Origin: Monarcha castaneiventris obscurior | Lineage: Eukaryota; Chordata; Aves; Passeriformes; Monarchidae | Assembly (NCBI GenBank): GCA_026261815.1 | Contig: JAMPIT010000174.1 | Span: 2,108,001-2,172,000, forward strand | Reading direction: 5' to 3' | Length of the DNA: 64,000 nucleotides | Shown: positions 1-13,800 of the stretch, piece after piece | Position numbering within the stretch: the first letter of the stretch is position 1 | Layout: the number at the start of each line of letters is the position of its first letter | Program-made: the position numbers and the translations under genes | Notes under the pieces: generated by a model | What the model was told of the DNA's origin: nothing | What the model saw: only the letters and a program-made list of their open reading frames with translations | The model's database searches: none

Positions 1-1990
1 AGTATAAAGAGAAAAGTAGGTCAAGATTTACCTTGATGATCTCCCTTTAACACTTTTGTGTAGTTGTAATTGAACTGTCCTTTTTAAAAATGTGCCCTGT
101 ATTTTTATTTTTAAATTTTTTTTCGCAATGGGTCAGCTTGGAAAAGAAATGCACAAAGTCATTCAATTTTTCTGCAGATTTTCAGCTGTAATTAATTATT
201 TTATTGCACTTCAGGTTCTTTAGAGCTCATAAGAAATGGTGCGTCCTTGGAAATAAGATGCAGAGGTAAATCGGTTAGAGTTCACTTAAGTTCTGCTACA
301 CACATTGTAAAGACCTATATAGACTTTAAGGTAATAATGTAGCTAATTTTCACCAAGGAAACATAAAATTTCCTGCCCAGCAGTAGGAGGCAGACTTCTC
401 TGTGCTCCTCACATACAAAAGCAAGCAAATAAGTTGATAAAAATTATGGATTTGGAAGAATTGTAAGGATGTGGGCCTTGGAACTCCTTCACAATATTTT
501 CTTCTGCAGATTCTAGCAAAATGGCTTATGATTTTGACTGAGCCCTATAGAAATTGTTACAGAAGAACTATAATCAGTATTATTTAAAAAGGCACCAGTA
601 GAGTATCCACATCACCTGTAGCATTCTTTGCTTCCTACTTGTAGACCTAAGGCTGTTTAATGGAATGTTTTTAATTAGATAAAAACCCCAAACTATTTAC
701 CAATTTAATTTGTTAATCCCATAATTAAATAAAAAGAGAACATTGTGTTTTTTATATTAATCATGTGAGGTTGGGTACAATTTTTTTTTTTCACGACTTT
801 AGCTCTTCCTTCAAGTTCCCAGACGGCACTTCAGAGGGAAAATCCAAGCCTTGAGTTTAGTACTTCAACTGCCACAAAAAGAAGTGCTGGTTATGTGACT
901 CCAGAAGAAAATCTACTTTTTAAGTGATGCAGATACTTGTTGCACTGTTTGAAATGTCCTATTGGCAAGACTAGACTGGTTTAACCATACAGAGTGGCAA
1001 TGCTCCAAAAATACTAATCAGCAAAGGCAGAAAATTTGCTTAATTTGGGTACAGATGGCTTGGGTTTACATGATGCAGCCAAGCTATTTTTATCATTGTA
1101 GTCTAAGTCTTGGCCAAAAGTTAGGAACAAAATCTAAGCACATATAAACTTCAAAGATCTTTTAGATTTGAGCTAAACCCAAACTTTGTTGACATTTCCA
1201 TCTCTGAGTTCTAAAGCCATCAATTTTATGGTATTTTAAAACACTTGCATAAGTTTGTGTCTGTAAATAGCACTAGAGAAAGTAAGCAAAAGTCCAGAGT
1301 GAAGCTACAGAATTTTGTTGAGCTATAAGGAAAATCTTAACAGATTTTTTTCTGCTGTTATATTTCCAGTAACCTAAAAAAAAAGTGCAAATATATACCA
1401 TTATTATTTACAACGAGGTGTGGTCCTACTTTCAGTGGAAGAATGATGGTTTATTTGTATTGAAGATCTGTCTCAGTTTAAAACTTCACTTAGAGATTAC
1501 ATAGGTGGTTAGTCAGGAAGTGCCTTGGTTTATGTGATATTCAGGGTAATATGTCTATTCACAGTTGATTGATTCTGTTTGGTTTTGGTGACTCTTCCAT
1601 TGTATCAGTACGAAAAGGCTGAAAATTTGAGTATCAGGTTTGCCTGTTTCCTGTGATATTACTTTGAGTTCATCTTGGACTTAAAAACTACAGGATTGGC
1701 CTCAGGGCTAATCAGAAACTTAAATTTTCATGGTTCTCTGTGATATGAAACCCTGTGAAAAAGTGTTCAATGGGTCAGCACCAGTCCTTTGTTTTGAGGC
1801 AGGAAATTGTCTAAGCAATAGGACACTGATTTTGACAGCTCAGTGGGGCTGGGCAGTAGCTATGCCCTGAGAGAACTCCTGCATTTTTTAACAGATAAAG
1901 CCATTTTGGGAGAGGGGGAAGAAATGCATTACTAAAAAATAGTAAATATTTGTAAATGTCCTGCTAAATTCCTGGTGGGCACAAAGGTAA
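1..1990. other. Non-coding unique sequence
   Basis: AT-rich sequence with short homopolymer runs, for example a T run at 781-791. No frame is long enough or protein-like enough to call a gene, and I recognise no repeat family here. It is consistent with intronic or intergenic vertebrate DNA. Confidence 0.6.
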
Positions 1991-2046
1991 TGGCAGTTGG
2001 ACTAGTTGGTCCTTTCCAACTGAAATATTTTATTTTGTTCTATGAA
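1991..2046 (+). repeat. CR1 LINE 3'-end fragment
   Basis: The words 'ttggactagttggtcctttc' followed by 'caactgaaatat' and a degenerate TTTTATTTTGTTCTATG tail match the last bases of avian CR1 elements, which typically read 'ttggactag..ggtccctt..ccaac..attctatg'. CR1 copies are usually cut short at the 5' end, so a tail-only copy is normal. The 5' boundary is uncertain: sequence from about 1850 could belong to the copy but is too diverged to assign. The decayed tail suggests an old insertion. Confidence 0.55.
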
Positions 2047-4054
2047 GTAACTAAAATCTGGCTGTGATCCATAATGTACACCCATCTTGTTAACACATTA
2101 ATATACACATCTTCCATATATGTGCAATTTTGTGAATGGGTAAAGTGTAACTGTTAAAAGATTTCTGGACATATAATAGGAAACATGGCTTAAAAAAGCT
2201 TGAAATTGAAAGCTGCAAAATTTTACTCCAGATACACAAGTTAGAAGGTCTCATGGGATGCTTATGAATATATAGTATGCATAAATTGCAGGGTAAGGTC
2301 CAGAACTTGTTCAGATGGGTTTTTATCTGCTTAACAGTTCCTTATTACATGAATAGGTGCTGGAGTCACTAGGACTATTCTAGTCTTTAGTGGTTTTATA
2401 CCATATGATAATGAAACTACCAGCATGCTTCACAGCAGCACTTTCATCTTGTGTTCATTGTCTACATATATATTGTTGTCCAGTACAAAGATATAAAAGT
2501 TTTGCCCTCTCTGAGTACCCTTTTTTAAAATTATGAGACACTTCCAGAGGAAAAAGACAACTCACTTTGAATTAAGATAATAGAATATGACTCTCATTAT
2601 AGGAATAATCTCTTTCATCCTTCTTGTGATCTAGTGATCACAGGGTACAGTGATGATGACAGGGGAGGGAATGCACAGAGATTGCACTCATGTGGGAGAA
2701 ACACAGCACACTGTGTCGAAAGACCTTCCCTAAATAGTGCTCCAATATCTCTACAGAGAGCACAGCTCATTCAGAATGCAAATCTAACAGATATAAATGT
2801 TGGTACCGCCACTTGTCTGAGAATGGAGCAGAAGTGTTTACTTTTTTTTTTTCTCTACTATGAGGAGTAATTTATAACAACAATATTCATTCTGTCTAAG
2901 CAGTCTCTGGCACCAGAGTATGCATATCAGCAATTGTAATACAGTCATTCACTATTGGCACTTCAGGCCAATAAAGTTTATTTCACTTGGAGTGCTGACA
3001 TGGCTGTCTGCAAACAAGGCTCTGAGAACTAAGACAGCTGGAACGTCATTAAAGAATATTGACTCTCTCTCTTCTTTTTATCTGTTTCCCTTTGGTGGAA
3101 CTTTAGTGCATTTAAGAATGCTAGTTGCCTCCCAGAACATGAAAGCAAAATGGATAAAATCTATTTTTATATGCTCCTCCATGTATATCCCAAGTAACAT
3201 AAATTAGTGAAGAAGATTAAACCATGAAACAGATTTGGGGAAGAATAAAAAGATTTTATACAGTGCCCAGATGGTTACATCAGAGATTTCATGAGGGCTT
3301 TTTGTGAGTTTAAGACTGACTGTGTAGGGAGGGTCTGATTATTAATAATTTAACACCTTTGGCAGGATCAATATGACTAATTTGTTATGTCTGCAGAGCT
3401 AATTCCTATTCCTTTGTGAACTGAAGACTTGAAAAATTGAAGTAACAATTTAAAAGGAAAAGCACTTAGAGGGATTAAGGGGAATTGATTGATTCTGGTT
3501 TAGTCTTAAAAAGAATTAATAATCTGAAATTAGGGAGTTCTTTTACAGCTGTAGTATGTGCAACTTGCTGCTTCACTGTTTTACTGCTAGAAGGGGTTTC
3601 TGAAAATCTAAAATTCACAAATGCTGCACATTTCAGTTATTTAAAAAACATCCTTGCAGTAGCAACACCCCTCTGGTTTGGTTCTGTGATAGTTCATAGA
3701 GGGAGTTCCAAGCACTCCTACTGTGAAATTACACAGTTTAATACAGACTACAGGAATGTGGGAAACTGAGTTCCAGCAAAAAGGGTGGGAGTTTGAAAGA
3801 AACTGATCTTCTTCTCCCTTTCTTTCCTGAACTATTCAAGCCATAAAACAAAGTTCATTCCACAGTAATAATATGTGTCCTTCATAGAGGTTTCTGTGCT
3901 GGCTCAGACTCAATAGGAAGAGCCCTGAAGAGCAAATGTCACTGATAAAGTTATGTAAGGGTGGAATGCAGCCACACCCTCTCACTTAGTGAAAGCTGAA
4001 GGACCAAATCTATGGCTTGGAAATACCAGACCCTGTTACCTGTGGTATTCCTAT
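2047..4054. other. Non-coding unique sequence
   Basis: AT-rich unique DNA. Frames of 78-95 codons occur on the plus strand, but they have no domain, signal peptide or compositional bias that would separate them from chance. No recognised repeat. Confidence 0.55.
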
Positions 4055-4090
4055 CCATCTGCTCCATCTACTCCATCTGCTCCATCTGTT
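4055..4090 (+). repeat. Short tandem repeat, four 9-bp units
   Basis: Four consecutive 9-mers read ccatctgct, ccatctact, ccatctgct and ccatctgtt. This is a small, slightly diverged minisatellite-like array. It gives a leucine/histidine-rich stretch in one frame, but nothing suggests that the frame is used. Confidence 0.8.
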
Positions 4091-7000
4091 GCCTAAAGCA
4101 CTCGCCCATGCTCAGCTCAGAATCTTTGGTGTGAACCTTTCCCAACTGCTAACCTTTGCTTCAGCAGTCCTCTCTCTGGTGACAGCCATCACAGGGCAGG
4201 ACTGGTCTCGTGCTTCTTCTCATTGATCCCCATTTCCATGACCTTTGAATCACCATTTCATGGCTCCAGGTCATTCCTTGTGGGACAGAATGCCTGTGTC
4301 CCTGCTGTTGCTGTGGATGCATAGTCTGGTATATAATAATGAGAAACCACCTCTCTACAGCATGGATTAAAATTAAAAAGAAAGATAGAAATAGGATATT
4401 TTATGCAGAATGAGAGCAAAACCCCAAAAAAAGCACATGGAACAATTGGATCACATTCAAAAGGAAATTTCCAAGAGAAGCTAATGGTGAAATTGACCTC
4501 TTGTGATGTTTACAGCTATTAAATACAGAACAGAATATTTTATTTGCCTCTAGGAAATAGAAAAGAATTATAATCCAAATGATAGTTTACAGAGGGTCCT
4601 AGAGTGGGTTCTGTTTCACACAAAGGAGAAACAAAGCTGAAGAATTCTTGCAAAAACTTTTGACAATTCCATTTAAGTAGCTATACTGTACAATGCAGGG
4701 GAATTAACACTTAGCTTGAAGAAATGCCAGTGTGGACTTGCACTACTTGGGGCAAAAAACTGGTTTACATTGCCATAATTAAAACACATGCATAAGATTT
4801 AAGTCGTCAGGCACTGATAAAGGACTGTAAAGCACAAATATTCCAATGTTTCAATGTTAACACCAGAATGCTGGAAGGAAGGTTGCACTAGGAGCAGTCT
4901 CTATTAAAATGTTCAACAAGTTTATTTCTTTTTTTGGGAGGTTGTTTTCTGGGGTTTTTTTTAGCTGTTTTTGTTTTAATAATTGCCAGATTCTTAGAGA
5001 AGACTGGATATTTGGGCCCTTTTCTAGTGTTTTATACACTTTATTTGCTCGCAAGTACATCACTACCATAAACACGTACATATATACATCTCCTTAATAG
5101 TAGTAAAGCCTGTTATAGCTCAAAATCTGGTGGGTTTGGCTTATGAAGTGTGCAGAACAACACTGTAGATTGGGACAGTTATGTTCTTTTTCACGAAAAA
5201 GTACTAACTAGGTAAGTTATTAGAAATACTGGAATATTCTCTGCAAAATTTAGCGGTTTTCATAGTATGTGAAGCAATTTCATTTCTAATTGTTGTGGTA
5301 GTGGGTTTAATAGATTTGCTAAATAAAAGAAAATAAATAAAAATAATTCTTTATAATAGTGCAAAAAAGATCCGATTTTACGTAAGGATAACCATGATCC
5401 TTGGATTATCAGCAGGAATAAACAATGCATACGTATGCACTTAATTTAATCCTTTGATTACATGTGCTAGATGGACAAGCATTCTGCTTTTCACATACAC
5501 CTTGAAATTGTATGAAATTGTATAAACAATAACACTGTGCAAGACAGTAGAGAGTCTAGGCCCTGTATGTATAGTGGAGAACAATGATTTTGAATTTAAG
5601 GTAAGGGTAAGTGAGAAGCCTTTCTTTGACAGAAGTAAGGAAAAGGATGTTGATGGAGAATCTTGCTCAGTGCAAACTGCTAATAAATAAGTAGCAAGTA
5701 TCAGAAATACTAATTATAATAGAATTTTCTTTTCTTCAACATTACTTTAGAGGTTTTCTTATATAGTCCCTGAATAGTCCATGTCATTTGTGGGTCATAT
5801 TGCACTGTATTTTGTTTTAAAATCTTAAATGATTAAATAAAGATATTGCCAGGAAAAACACGGCAGCCTTCTAGGCAGGGTTAAAACTCAGGGCTAATTT
5901 TGCTCTATTACTTACATTCCAGGATTGCTCTTACATTTCAGACAGTTAATTCTGAAGTTGCAACACACTTTCACAATGTTTCCACTTTTTCTTCTGTACT
6001 CCATGGCAAAACTAAAATATAATAACCGCAACCTTTAAAACATTTGCCTAGAATTTTTCTTACATCTGAAGCGCTGAGTAACAAATTATGACTATGACTG
6101 TCAGGCCAACTAAAAAGACAAATTCCATGTTGGTTTCTTCTCCACAACAGTACTCCATTAGCAATTTTGTCCTTATTATAGGGCCTCAGCTGACCTACTA
6201 CTTCAAGAACCACACCATAGAGTCTTTTAAATTTTTAGAAAACTTAATCACAGCAAATAAATTTACCAGCAGAAACATTGATTACTAACAGAAGCTAACA
6301 CCACCCCAGTCTTTGTGTTCCAAACAGAGAAAATTAAAAGGCTGAAATAAACTTAGTGATAAAATTATTTCTGGCTACATCTAAAATAAAATAAAACTTT
6401 CAGAGTGGTGAAAAGGTCATAAAAAAACTTGTTCAAGATTTCCCAATGGCTGCTGTTTGTCAATAGCAAAAAAAGCCCAACTGCATATTGTCCCAAACTC
6501 CTAGTGAATCCAGGCTTTTGATTGTTTTCACATTGAATATAATGGAAAAACCGCTGGACTGTAGTGGTTCTAGAAACTTTGTTTTGACTGATCTAGTCTA
6601 CATATATAATTAGGAAAATCAAGGTGAGTCCATGGGGTTTTTTATGCAGTATATTGAAAATGGGCATAACCAAGTTACAAAAGCTGCTGAAAACGTTGTA
6701 TGTGCATACACTCACAAAGGGACCTGTTCTAAAAAATATTTTTTTTCCTGGAATATACATTACTATTTTAGTAGGTTCAGGAGTTTTCCCGAGGTTCCTT
6801 GAAAGGAAAATTACTGAATGAAGTACAAAGGCTTGAAAATGAGCCATGAAGTACACATTTTATAAGTGCAAGTTCAGTATGACTTCATTGTGCTGTAGTT
6901 CTCTTCTGGCAGCTCATTCATATCCTTTAGATACCAACTAGTAGCTCCCAAATCTGCCTATAACTCGAAGACGACCAAAGTGCTTCTCTCATGCCTACAC

Positions 7001-10000
7001 CCCATAATATAACAGAAGTGGTTGTACAGACAACTCTGCACCCCCTGGAAACAGAGCAACCAGGACCTTGCAGAGCTGCTGTAATCTCTTACCTGCGAAC
7101 TATTTCTGGAAGTCCTGATCCTCTTGGTCGTGGACATACCTCTCATGACTCAGACACACAAAGAATTTCCTGTGCAGCTCAGAGGACAGGCCAAGTTGCA
7201 TACTCCTCTCAAAAGAATCTCTGTGTAACCCCAAATTCTTTTTAAGTTATGTTTCATTTCACCTCTTAGGAAAGGCCAACAGTAGATTGTTAGCCAATTT
7301 TGCTTTGTACACTGCTGTGTGAGTAATTATGTTGAGGGACAATGTATTTATCCTGGTAGAAAAAAAAAATTACCAATTACCAGAAGGACTTAATTGCACT
7401 TCTTTTAAATCAATATAAAATGTTTAAATTATTTCTATTATCTCTACCTCACAGAATCCTTTCTCTTCAGTCTATTTTGTTAGCTTTTTCAATTAGTGTA
7501 GCAGATCGGATCAATAGATCAGTTTCCATATACAGAATCAGCAAAGCAGAGCCTTCTGAATTACACTACTGATGGAAGAACAGCCTCTTTCAGATCATTA
7601 GACCAATTATAGAAAATTTTATTTGATTCACAGGCTTTATAAAATTTTTCTCAGATGATAGAATTTTCCTCTATCAAATTTAGCTTAATAGTAGGTTATT
7701 TAGAGATAAGTAAAGAAACAATCTTCAGCTTTCCACCAGAGACTGATAAGCTAATTTGTTTCACTTAGCTCCAAGAGTGCTGAGAATATCTTCACATTTT
7801 CTAAGGCTCTGGATTGTGCTATGAAAGCAAAATCATATGCTGGGTGAAACTCCATCACTGAGACTTAAGGGAGCACAGAAAACACACTGTAAAGGAGGAA
7901 TACGGAGTAGTTCCTCTAATCCTCAACCCTTCATGGCTTTAGATTCATTGTCTCCTCATAAGGAAGGAAGCTGATCACTGTATGCAGGAACACTGGCCAA
8001 TCTTTGTCCATTCATTCTTTGTCCTGTATATCTGGGTAAGGAATGAGAAGATGCTAGTCCTACACACTGCAGTTAATTTTGCTTTTTCCTGTTGTAGTTT
8101 TATTGCCTGAGTAACTTGCAAATCATTTCATATCCTACAGCTATCCCACACAGTATGGTATGTAATACACCCACGAGGCAAGAACATTTTTCATCATAAA
8201 ATGATTGTTCTTGATAGAAATCTCCATTTGTAAAAATACCCTGCTCAGGAAGGATACATAATTTGTGAAAGAAGGAAGCCTTCTTCAGTAATAGAAAATT
8301 GGAAAATGGCTCTAATTCTCTTGAAGGCAGATCATTTAATCTAACTAACTGTTGCTGCAGAGCTGCAGAAAAGCAAGTATTTCTGGGTAACTTGACCAGA
8401 GGGAAAACAATTAGGCTACATTACTGAACTGTAGTAATATGTTTACTTGGCAGCAGACCTGCCTCTGTGGTTACTGCCACATATAATGTACCCTCTTTAA
8501 GGACTAGAGGCTGCAAAAACAAACAATTCAGATGTGTACTGCAGTAAGTCCCACACACTGAATACATGTTAGAAAACTGTATTTCAGTTGTGGATTCATA
8601 AGCTTGCTTTACCTCATTTCATACGTACTCTGACCTGCTGGTTCAGACACCCTACTTTAGATTAAGAGAGAATTGGGTTAATTTTTCAAAGCTCATCTAA
8701 ATCATTACTGAATTCCCCTAAAGAGAAAAGAGAAGCAGTGGGGAAGTGTGACAAAAAGACTCGTGAAAAAACCCAAGTATTATAGTTATACAACAGGTGT
8801 TGTAGCTTATAAATACTTCTATGCCTAAATGCACATGAAATGGTGTTAGAATGTTAAGACTGAAACATCTATTGCTCAGTTTTTTAAGTTTTCCTACCCA
8901 ACTCTAACTCAGCCTTTTTGTATATTTTCATTAAGACATTAATAGTAATTACATGACTATATGGTCTTACTTTTAAGGGCACTTTATTGCTGAATGCAAA
9001 TGATAGAAGATGCTCACTCATTTGGGAAAACGTCTAGAACTGTGGTTTGGGTTAACCAAGTGTAGTTATCAGTGCAAAACACCAATGTCTCGGGTTTTAT
9101 CTACTTCCAAGAATCCTCATCCTACATGTAGGTGGAATATTAATTTTAAGGTGAATACTTCTTACACTGTTCGATACTAGAGATTAATGACTTGATCATG
9201 TCACAAACATTCCTAAATTTGCTTCTGTAATGCCCCTATTAATCAAGGCCATTTTAACCTGCAATTTGCAAATGCAAGACAGGATAGAGGAAAAGGGTTC
9301 AAAGGTCAGAGCATCCATGGTACTTTAAGGTGCCAGCTTGCAACACTTACTCAGTTTTCCCAAGAAGGTGATGTTATACAGCTTTTCATGTTTTTCAAGT
9401 TCAGGTTCCAGAAACTTTAGTTGTAGTTCTGAGTAGTTCCGCAGAGAATTTCTCATAGTTCCTTATGTCTCATGATGAACATGTAGAACATGAGGACATG
9501 CAATTAGTCATGACCTCAGAAAAGTTTGGTTTGCATGGCTTGCTTAGCATCACACAGATGGGAAGAGGGAGAGAAGAAATGAAATTCCTCAGAACCATAT
9601 TCAAAGATCCGAATCAGGAAATCCTCACTTTTCTGTTTGATGTCTCATTTTAGTTACAAGCAACCTCTTAATAATAAGACCTGATTCACTCTTTTAATAT
9701 GCCTCTTATGCACTAAATGCATGAGGATTCTTGTGGAAATGATCACATCACTAAAGACTGTTTCATAATGCTTATATATAAGCAAGCTGAATTAATACTA
9801 CCCTAACAATTTTATCTTGGAATTTTGTAACTTTTGAATACCTTAAGTTTTGGGTTTGTTTTCTTTCTTTTATGTGGATATGTATCCATGCATATGTTTT
9901 GTGTGTGCATGTGTGACTTTGTGACTTCCTTTCAGCTGCAACCTGAAAACACAGACACTCCCTCTTTGGGCATCACCGTGCCTTCCCATGTGTTCTGAGC

Positions 10001-10279
10001 ACAGATCATGGCCTTGAGCTAATGGAGGAACTAAAACACAGCAGTTGCAGGTTTTTAAGCTCTGTGCACAAGAAATAAGTGTAAATGTCACCCATGCAAG
10101 TGCTTTTACTAGCAGATAGAAGCAAAATTTGCTAATAGAAGAAATTTGGAATTAAAATCAAGGGTCCATCCTGGCTTCTAGCAGGAGCTTCTGTTCACTC
10201 CAGCCATGAGTCATCTTTTGGTCCCCTCCAAGCATCCTATTGCCATTTCATCGTCCTGGTCTCTTGTTTCCTCCTATTT
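4091..10279. other. Non-coding unique sequence
   Basis: Long stretch without a supportable gene or recognised transposable element. It is AT-rich with ordinary short A and T runs. One good 5' splice-site consensus lies on the minus strand at 7087-7095 (CAG followed by GTAAGA), treated as a separate weak observation. Nothing else stands out. Confidence 0.5.
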
Positions 10280-10860
10280 TCCTCTTTGCCTTTAGATCCA
10301 ACATGGTTGATTTGCTGCTTCCTTGAGTCTTTTGAAACCACTAAAACAAAAACAACAATGAAATCTCTTCTGTTTTACCGTTCCTACAACCTCAGCTTTA
10401 CTCTTTGCCTCAGAAAGCTGTCTAATCTTTCCTTTCTGGTCATTCTTTTTCAACAAACCAGATACCATTTTCTCCACTGCTTCCTTGATTCATGCTATTT
10501 TTCTTGTCAGACCAACCTATACTTTGTTCACCAGCTTTTGAATGCAATCACCCACTCACCAGACTCCAGTCTCATCCTTCACTGCAAACCTCATGTAGTT
10601 TTGATTCCCTCAGGCATCCAGTCTCATGCTTAACTAGTCCAATTTTTTGTTTTCTGACTGTCAATCCCAATTCTCCTCCTTCCCTATCCTATTGTTGCTT
10701 GTATTCATTCATTAATGCAATCCTATTCCTCCCTCACTCTTTTGCCTTGCATTTTCCTTTATATTCTTTGGAGAAGAGCCTGAGAGAGGGCCAGGGGCAG
10801 ATTATTCAGACTGCACAGGATGGGCAGGTTCTCTGTCTGTGGTTGTGGTGGTAGGCTCAG
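10280..10860. other. Pyrimidine-rich non-coding block
   Basis: The plus strand is markedly rich in C and T over several hundred bases. This suppresses stop codons and produces overlapping frames of about 115-135 codons on both strands. Their translations are rich in Ser, Leu, Phe, Pro and Cys, as expected from CT-rich sequence, and match no family I know. I read the block as compositional bias, not a gene. A decayed retroelement is possible but unproven. Confidence 0.45.
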
Positions 10861-13800
10861 TATTCCTGCTAAGACATTCATGTAGGTACTCCTCCACAGG
10901 TATTCTGGAGAATGAGTCAAAGCAGGCCCTACAGAAGACAGATGGAGCAGACAGGAGTACTGTTCACAAATAAACGCATTTACATGGTGAAGAGTCTGGT
11001 GCAAGGTGAACACTCTTGTTAAAAAAAAAAGGTAAAAAAAATGAGTTAAAAAAAAAAGGGAGCAAATAACAAGGAATTTATGAATCATTGGCTCTTCCTG
11101 TGCTGTATGACAGATTAGGTATGTGGAAATCCAGATCAGGATGCAAGGACAATGTAACATGAGCATCTTGACCTCTATTAAAAAAATGGAGGTAAAAAAG
11201 CTTTCAGGTCTCAGAAATGCTTAGTGGTGGTGTGCCAATACATGGCAAAAGCATACAAGAATTAGCACCTGTCTGTCAGAGTGAAAGTGTGTTAGCGCTC
11301 TACTCTGTACCCCGGGTTTAGTCCATGGTCATTCTCTGAAAAGAAATTGTACTGGAGTTCCTGAGCAGCAGATCTGCCAGCACCAAGGTTCCTGTGATTA
11401 CAACAGTGACAAGAAGACCAAACTGGCAAATGCTAAGCAAACAGGTCCAAGCTCAGATAAAAGCAACTATTTATGGCTTTTCTGAATTTTCCCATTTGAC
11501 CTGTTAAGTCCAGACAGATTTAAAACCTAGACAAATCTGTGCAGCCTTTCCTGAGGGTGGCAAAAAGGACAACCTTTTCCTTTTCCTTCAGATAACTTTT
11601 ACTTTTTCAAAGGAAAGATTTCTCTTACTTAATATGAACAAAGAAATATATTTTCTCAAGCTTCATTTTCAGAAATATCCAAATAATTCTGACTTAAATT
11701 AAAATATATATAAAAATAATGTAATTTGGCATAAGAAAGGCAATCAGCTTTTGAAATGTCAGCTCAATTATTTAAAACACAAGAAAATTATAGGTTGCAG
11801 AGAGCAACGTCTTATAATGGGAATCTTAATAAAAGACAGTGTTACCACTTCCACCTCTAACACTGAAACTAATTTAGTGTGTTCATTTCCTAGAGGGTGT
11901 TTTACCTATTTTGCAATTGTTTCTACCTTTGTTTGGTTTTCTAGCTTTTATCACCAGTGAAGAAAAAAACCCAATAAACCACACACAGAAACAACTCACT
12001 GTTTACATTCAGATTACAGTTGCAAACAGGCCCATAATTACTGAAAGTTGGGATGTAAAAACATTAAAAAGAAACAGTTGCCAGTCTGCATGGCTATAGA
12101 AGGGATTACCCAAGAACAGATTGGTTTTGGGACTCTCTTCTAGTGAATCAAACCACCCAGAAATTCAACAGTAGCAAGAATCTGCAACATCAGCAAATTC
12201 ACACTTTTTTTTTCCATATAGGAAATTTTGAGGGACAGAGGGGTAGAAGATATTTCAGGTTTTTTTCTCTTCTAAAATATTTTAAAATAATTCTAAATGC
12301 TTCTGAAATCTCTCTTAATAATCTGCTTTCTAAGGTCTTGTCTACAAAGGGCTGGCACAGCTCTAGTCTTTTTCATAACTCACCAAAAATTTCCCCCATA
12401 GTGCCTCACCCCAGCACAGCTTGTGTTTCAGCAAAACCACAGTTGTAAACCTGTAAAACTTTTCAAAAGACTGTCTTGCCAGCATGCTGTTTCCATTATC
12501 ATGCTCCTGTTCCAACCTTGACACGGCCTGGGTTATGGGACCTGGTCAAACTCTAACAGCTGGATGTAAAATGACTCAGCAGAGAGTGGAAAATCAAACA
12601 GTAGGAAAGATCTGAAGAGTACTGGGAAGATACAGGTGGCAGAACTCTCACAAGCTGACAACCTTGGAAGGTTCCTTACTCTCTGTCTGTCCAAAACCTC
12701 TTTTATCAGTTTTGCTCAGGGATTAAATATGTTGTTTTGGAAAAATTAAATCAAAATGAGATGGAAAATAAACCAATGACATTTGGAAGATTAGGACACA
12801 TTTAAATGCTAGACTTTTTGTCTGCCTAATTTAAATACCTACTTTCCCTCTCAAAAATATATGTGTATATAAACATATATACATATATGTGTATGCATGT
12901 ACTATTTTGTTTATGTAAACCTTCATTTGCACGCTGATAGAATAATCAACTATTTCCAGTGAAAAGTGTTTGAATTTTTCTTTTCTCTCAATTGTATCTA
13001 TTTGCATGTGATATCAAACCTCACTATATTTAATCTAGCTCTCCTTAAAATACTCTTTAAAGGGTGGGAATGCTCCTGTGGCTGGAGAACTAAAGAACAG
13101 AGAGCCACAGTCCAAGTGATTATGAGAATGTCTCTGATGCAATAGGAACTGAAATAGGATGAACAAGTGTTTCAAACAGTTCCTGGGTTTTGATATTAAA
13201 ATAAAGGCACAATGAAATGTATCTTTTAACTTAAATATGAGCAGATGTAATTTAAAAATTAATTAAAGTTAAAAATCCTATGATTCAAAGTCATTCTTAA
13301 GGCTTCACTTTTGAAAGATTTAAATCACAATAAATAAGTAGACATGTTTGCAAAACCTTCTGAAAAGTATATGAATTTTCTAAAGAATCCTTTTGTTCTT
13401 TTGAAGACAGAATTTGGATGGACTTTTTTCCCAGTTGTATCTCCAGATTCTCAAGCTGCTTCCAAATTCTGCTCCTCTTCTCTTTAAGTGAAAGTTCATT
13501 ATTTTAAGACTGGATCTAATTGTTGCTGTGCAAGTCTATACCAACGACATTGTTCAAATTGTATTTTATTGATGCTGAGAACATCAGATAAAAAAATTAA
13601 ACCTTGTTATTGCTGAAAAGGGCAAACAACCATAGCAAAAGCAGGAATTAAAAGGAAATGAGGATGGTAGGGAGTTTAAAAATAGCTTCCCACCTGTATG
13701 CCTGAATTATATATCCTTTTCTGTAATGACCAAAGGTTTCAATCACCTTACATAAGAGGTTATAGATGTTGTCCATTGTAACCTGTTAAAAACTACAGAA

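Noticed and set aside
6958..7150. Minus-strand frame ending at a good CAG|GTAAGA donor (7093/7092), suggesting a first exon
   Set aside because: A single splice-site consensus in 64 kb is expected by chance. The frame is short and unrecognised, with no promoter or partner exon seen.
10286..11166. Overlapping 115-135-codon frames on both strands
   Set aside because: They coincide with a pyrimidine-rich block that depletes stop codons. They overlap each other in different frames and strands and match no family.
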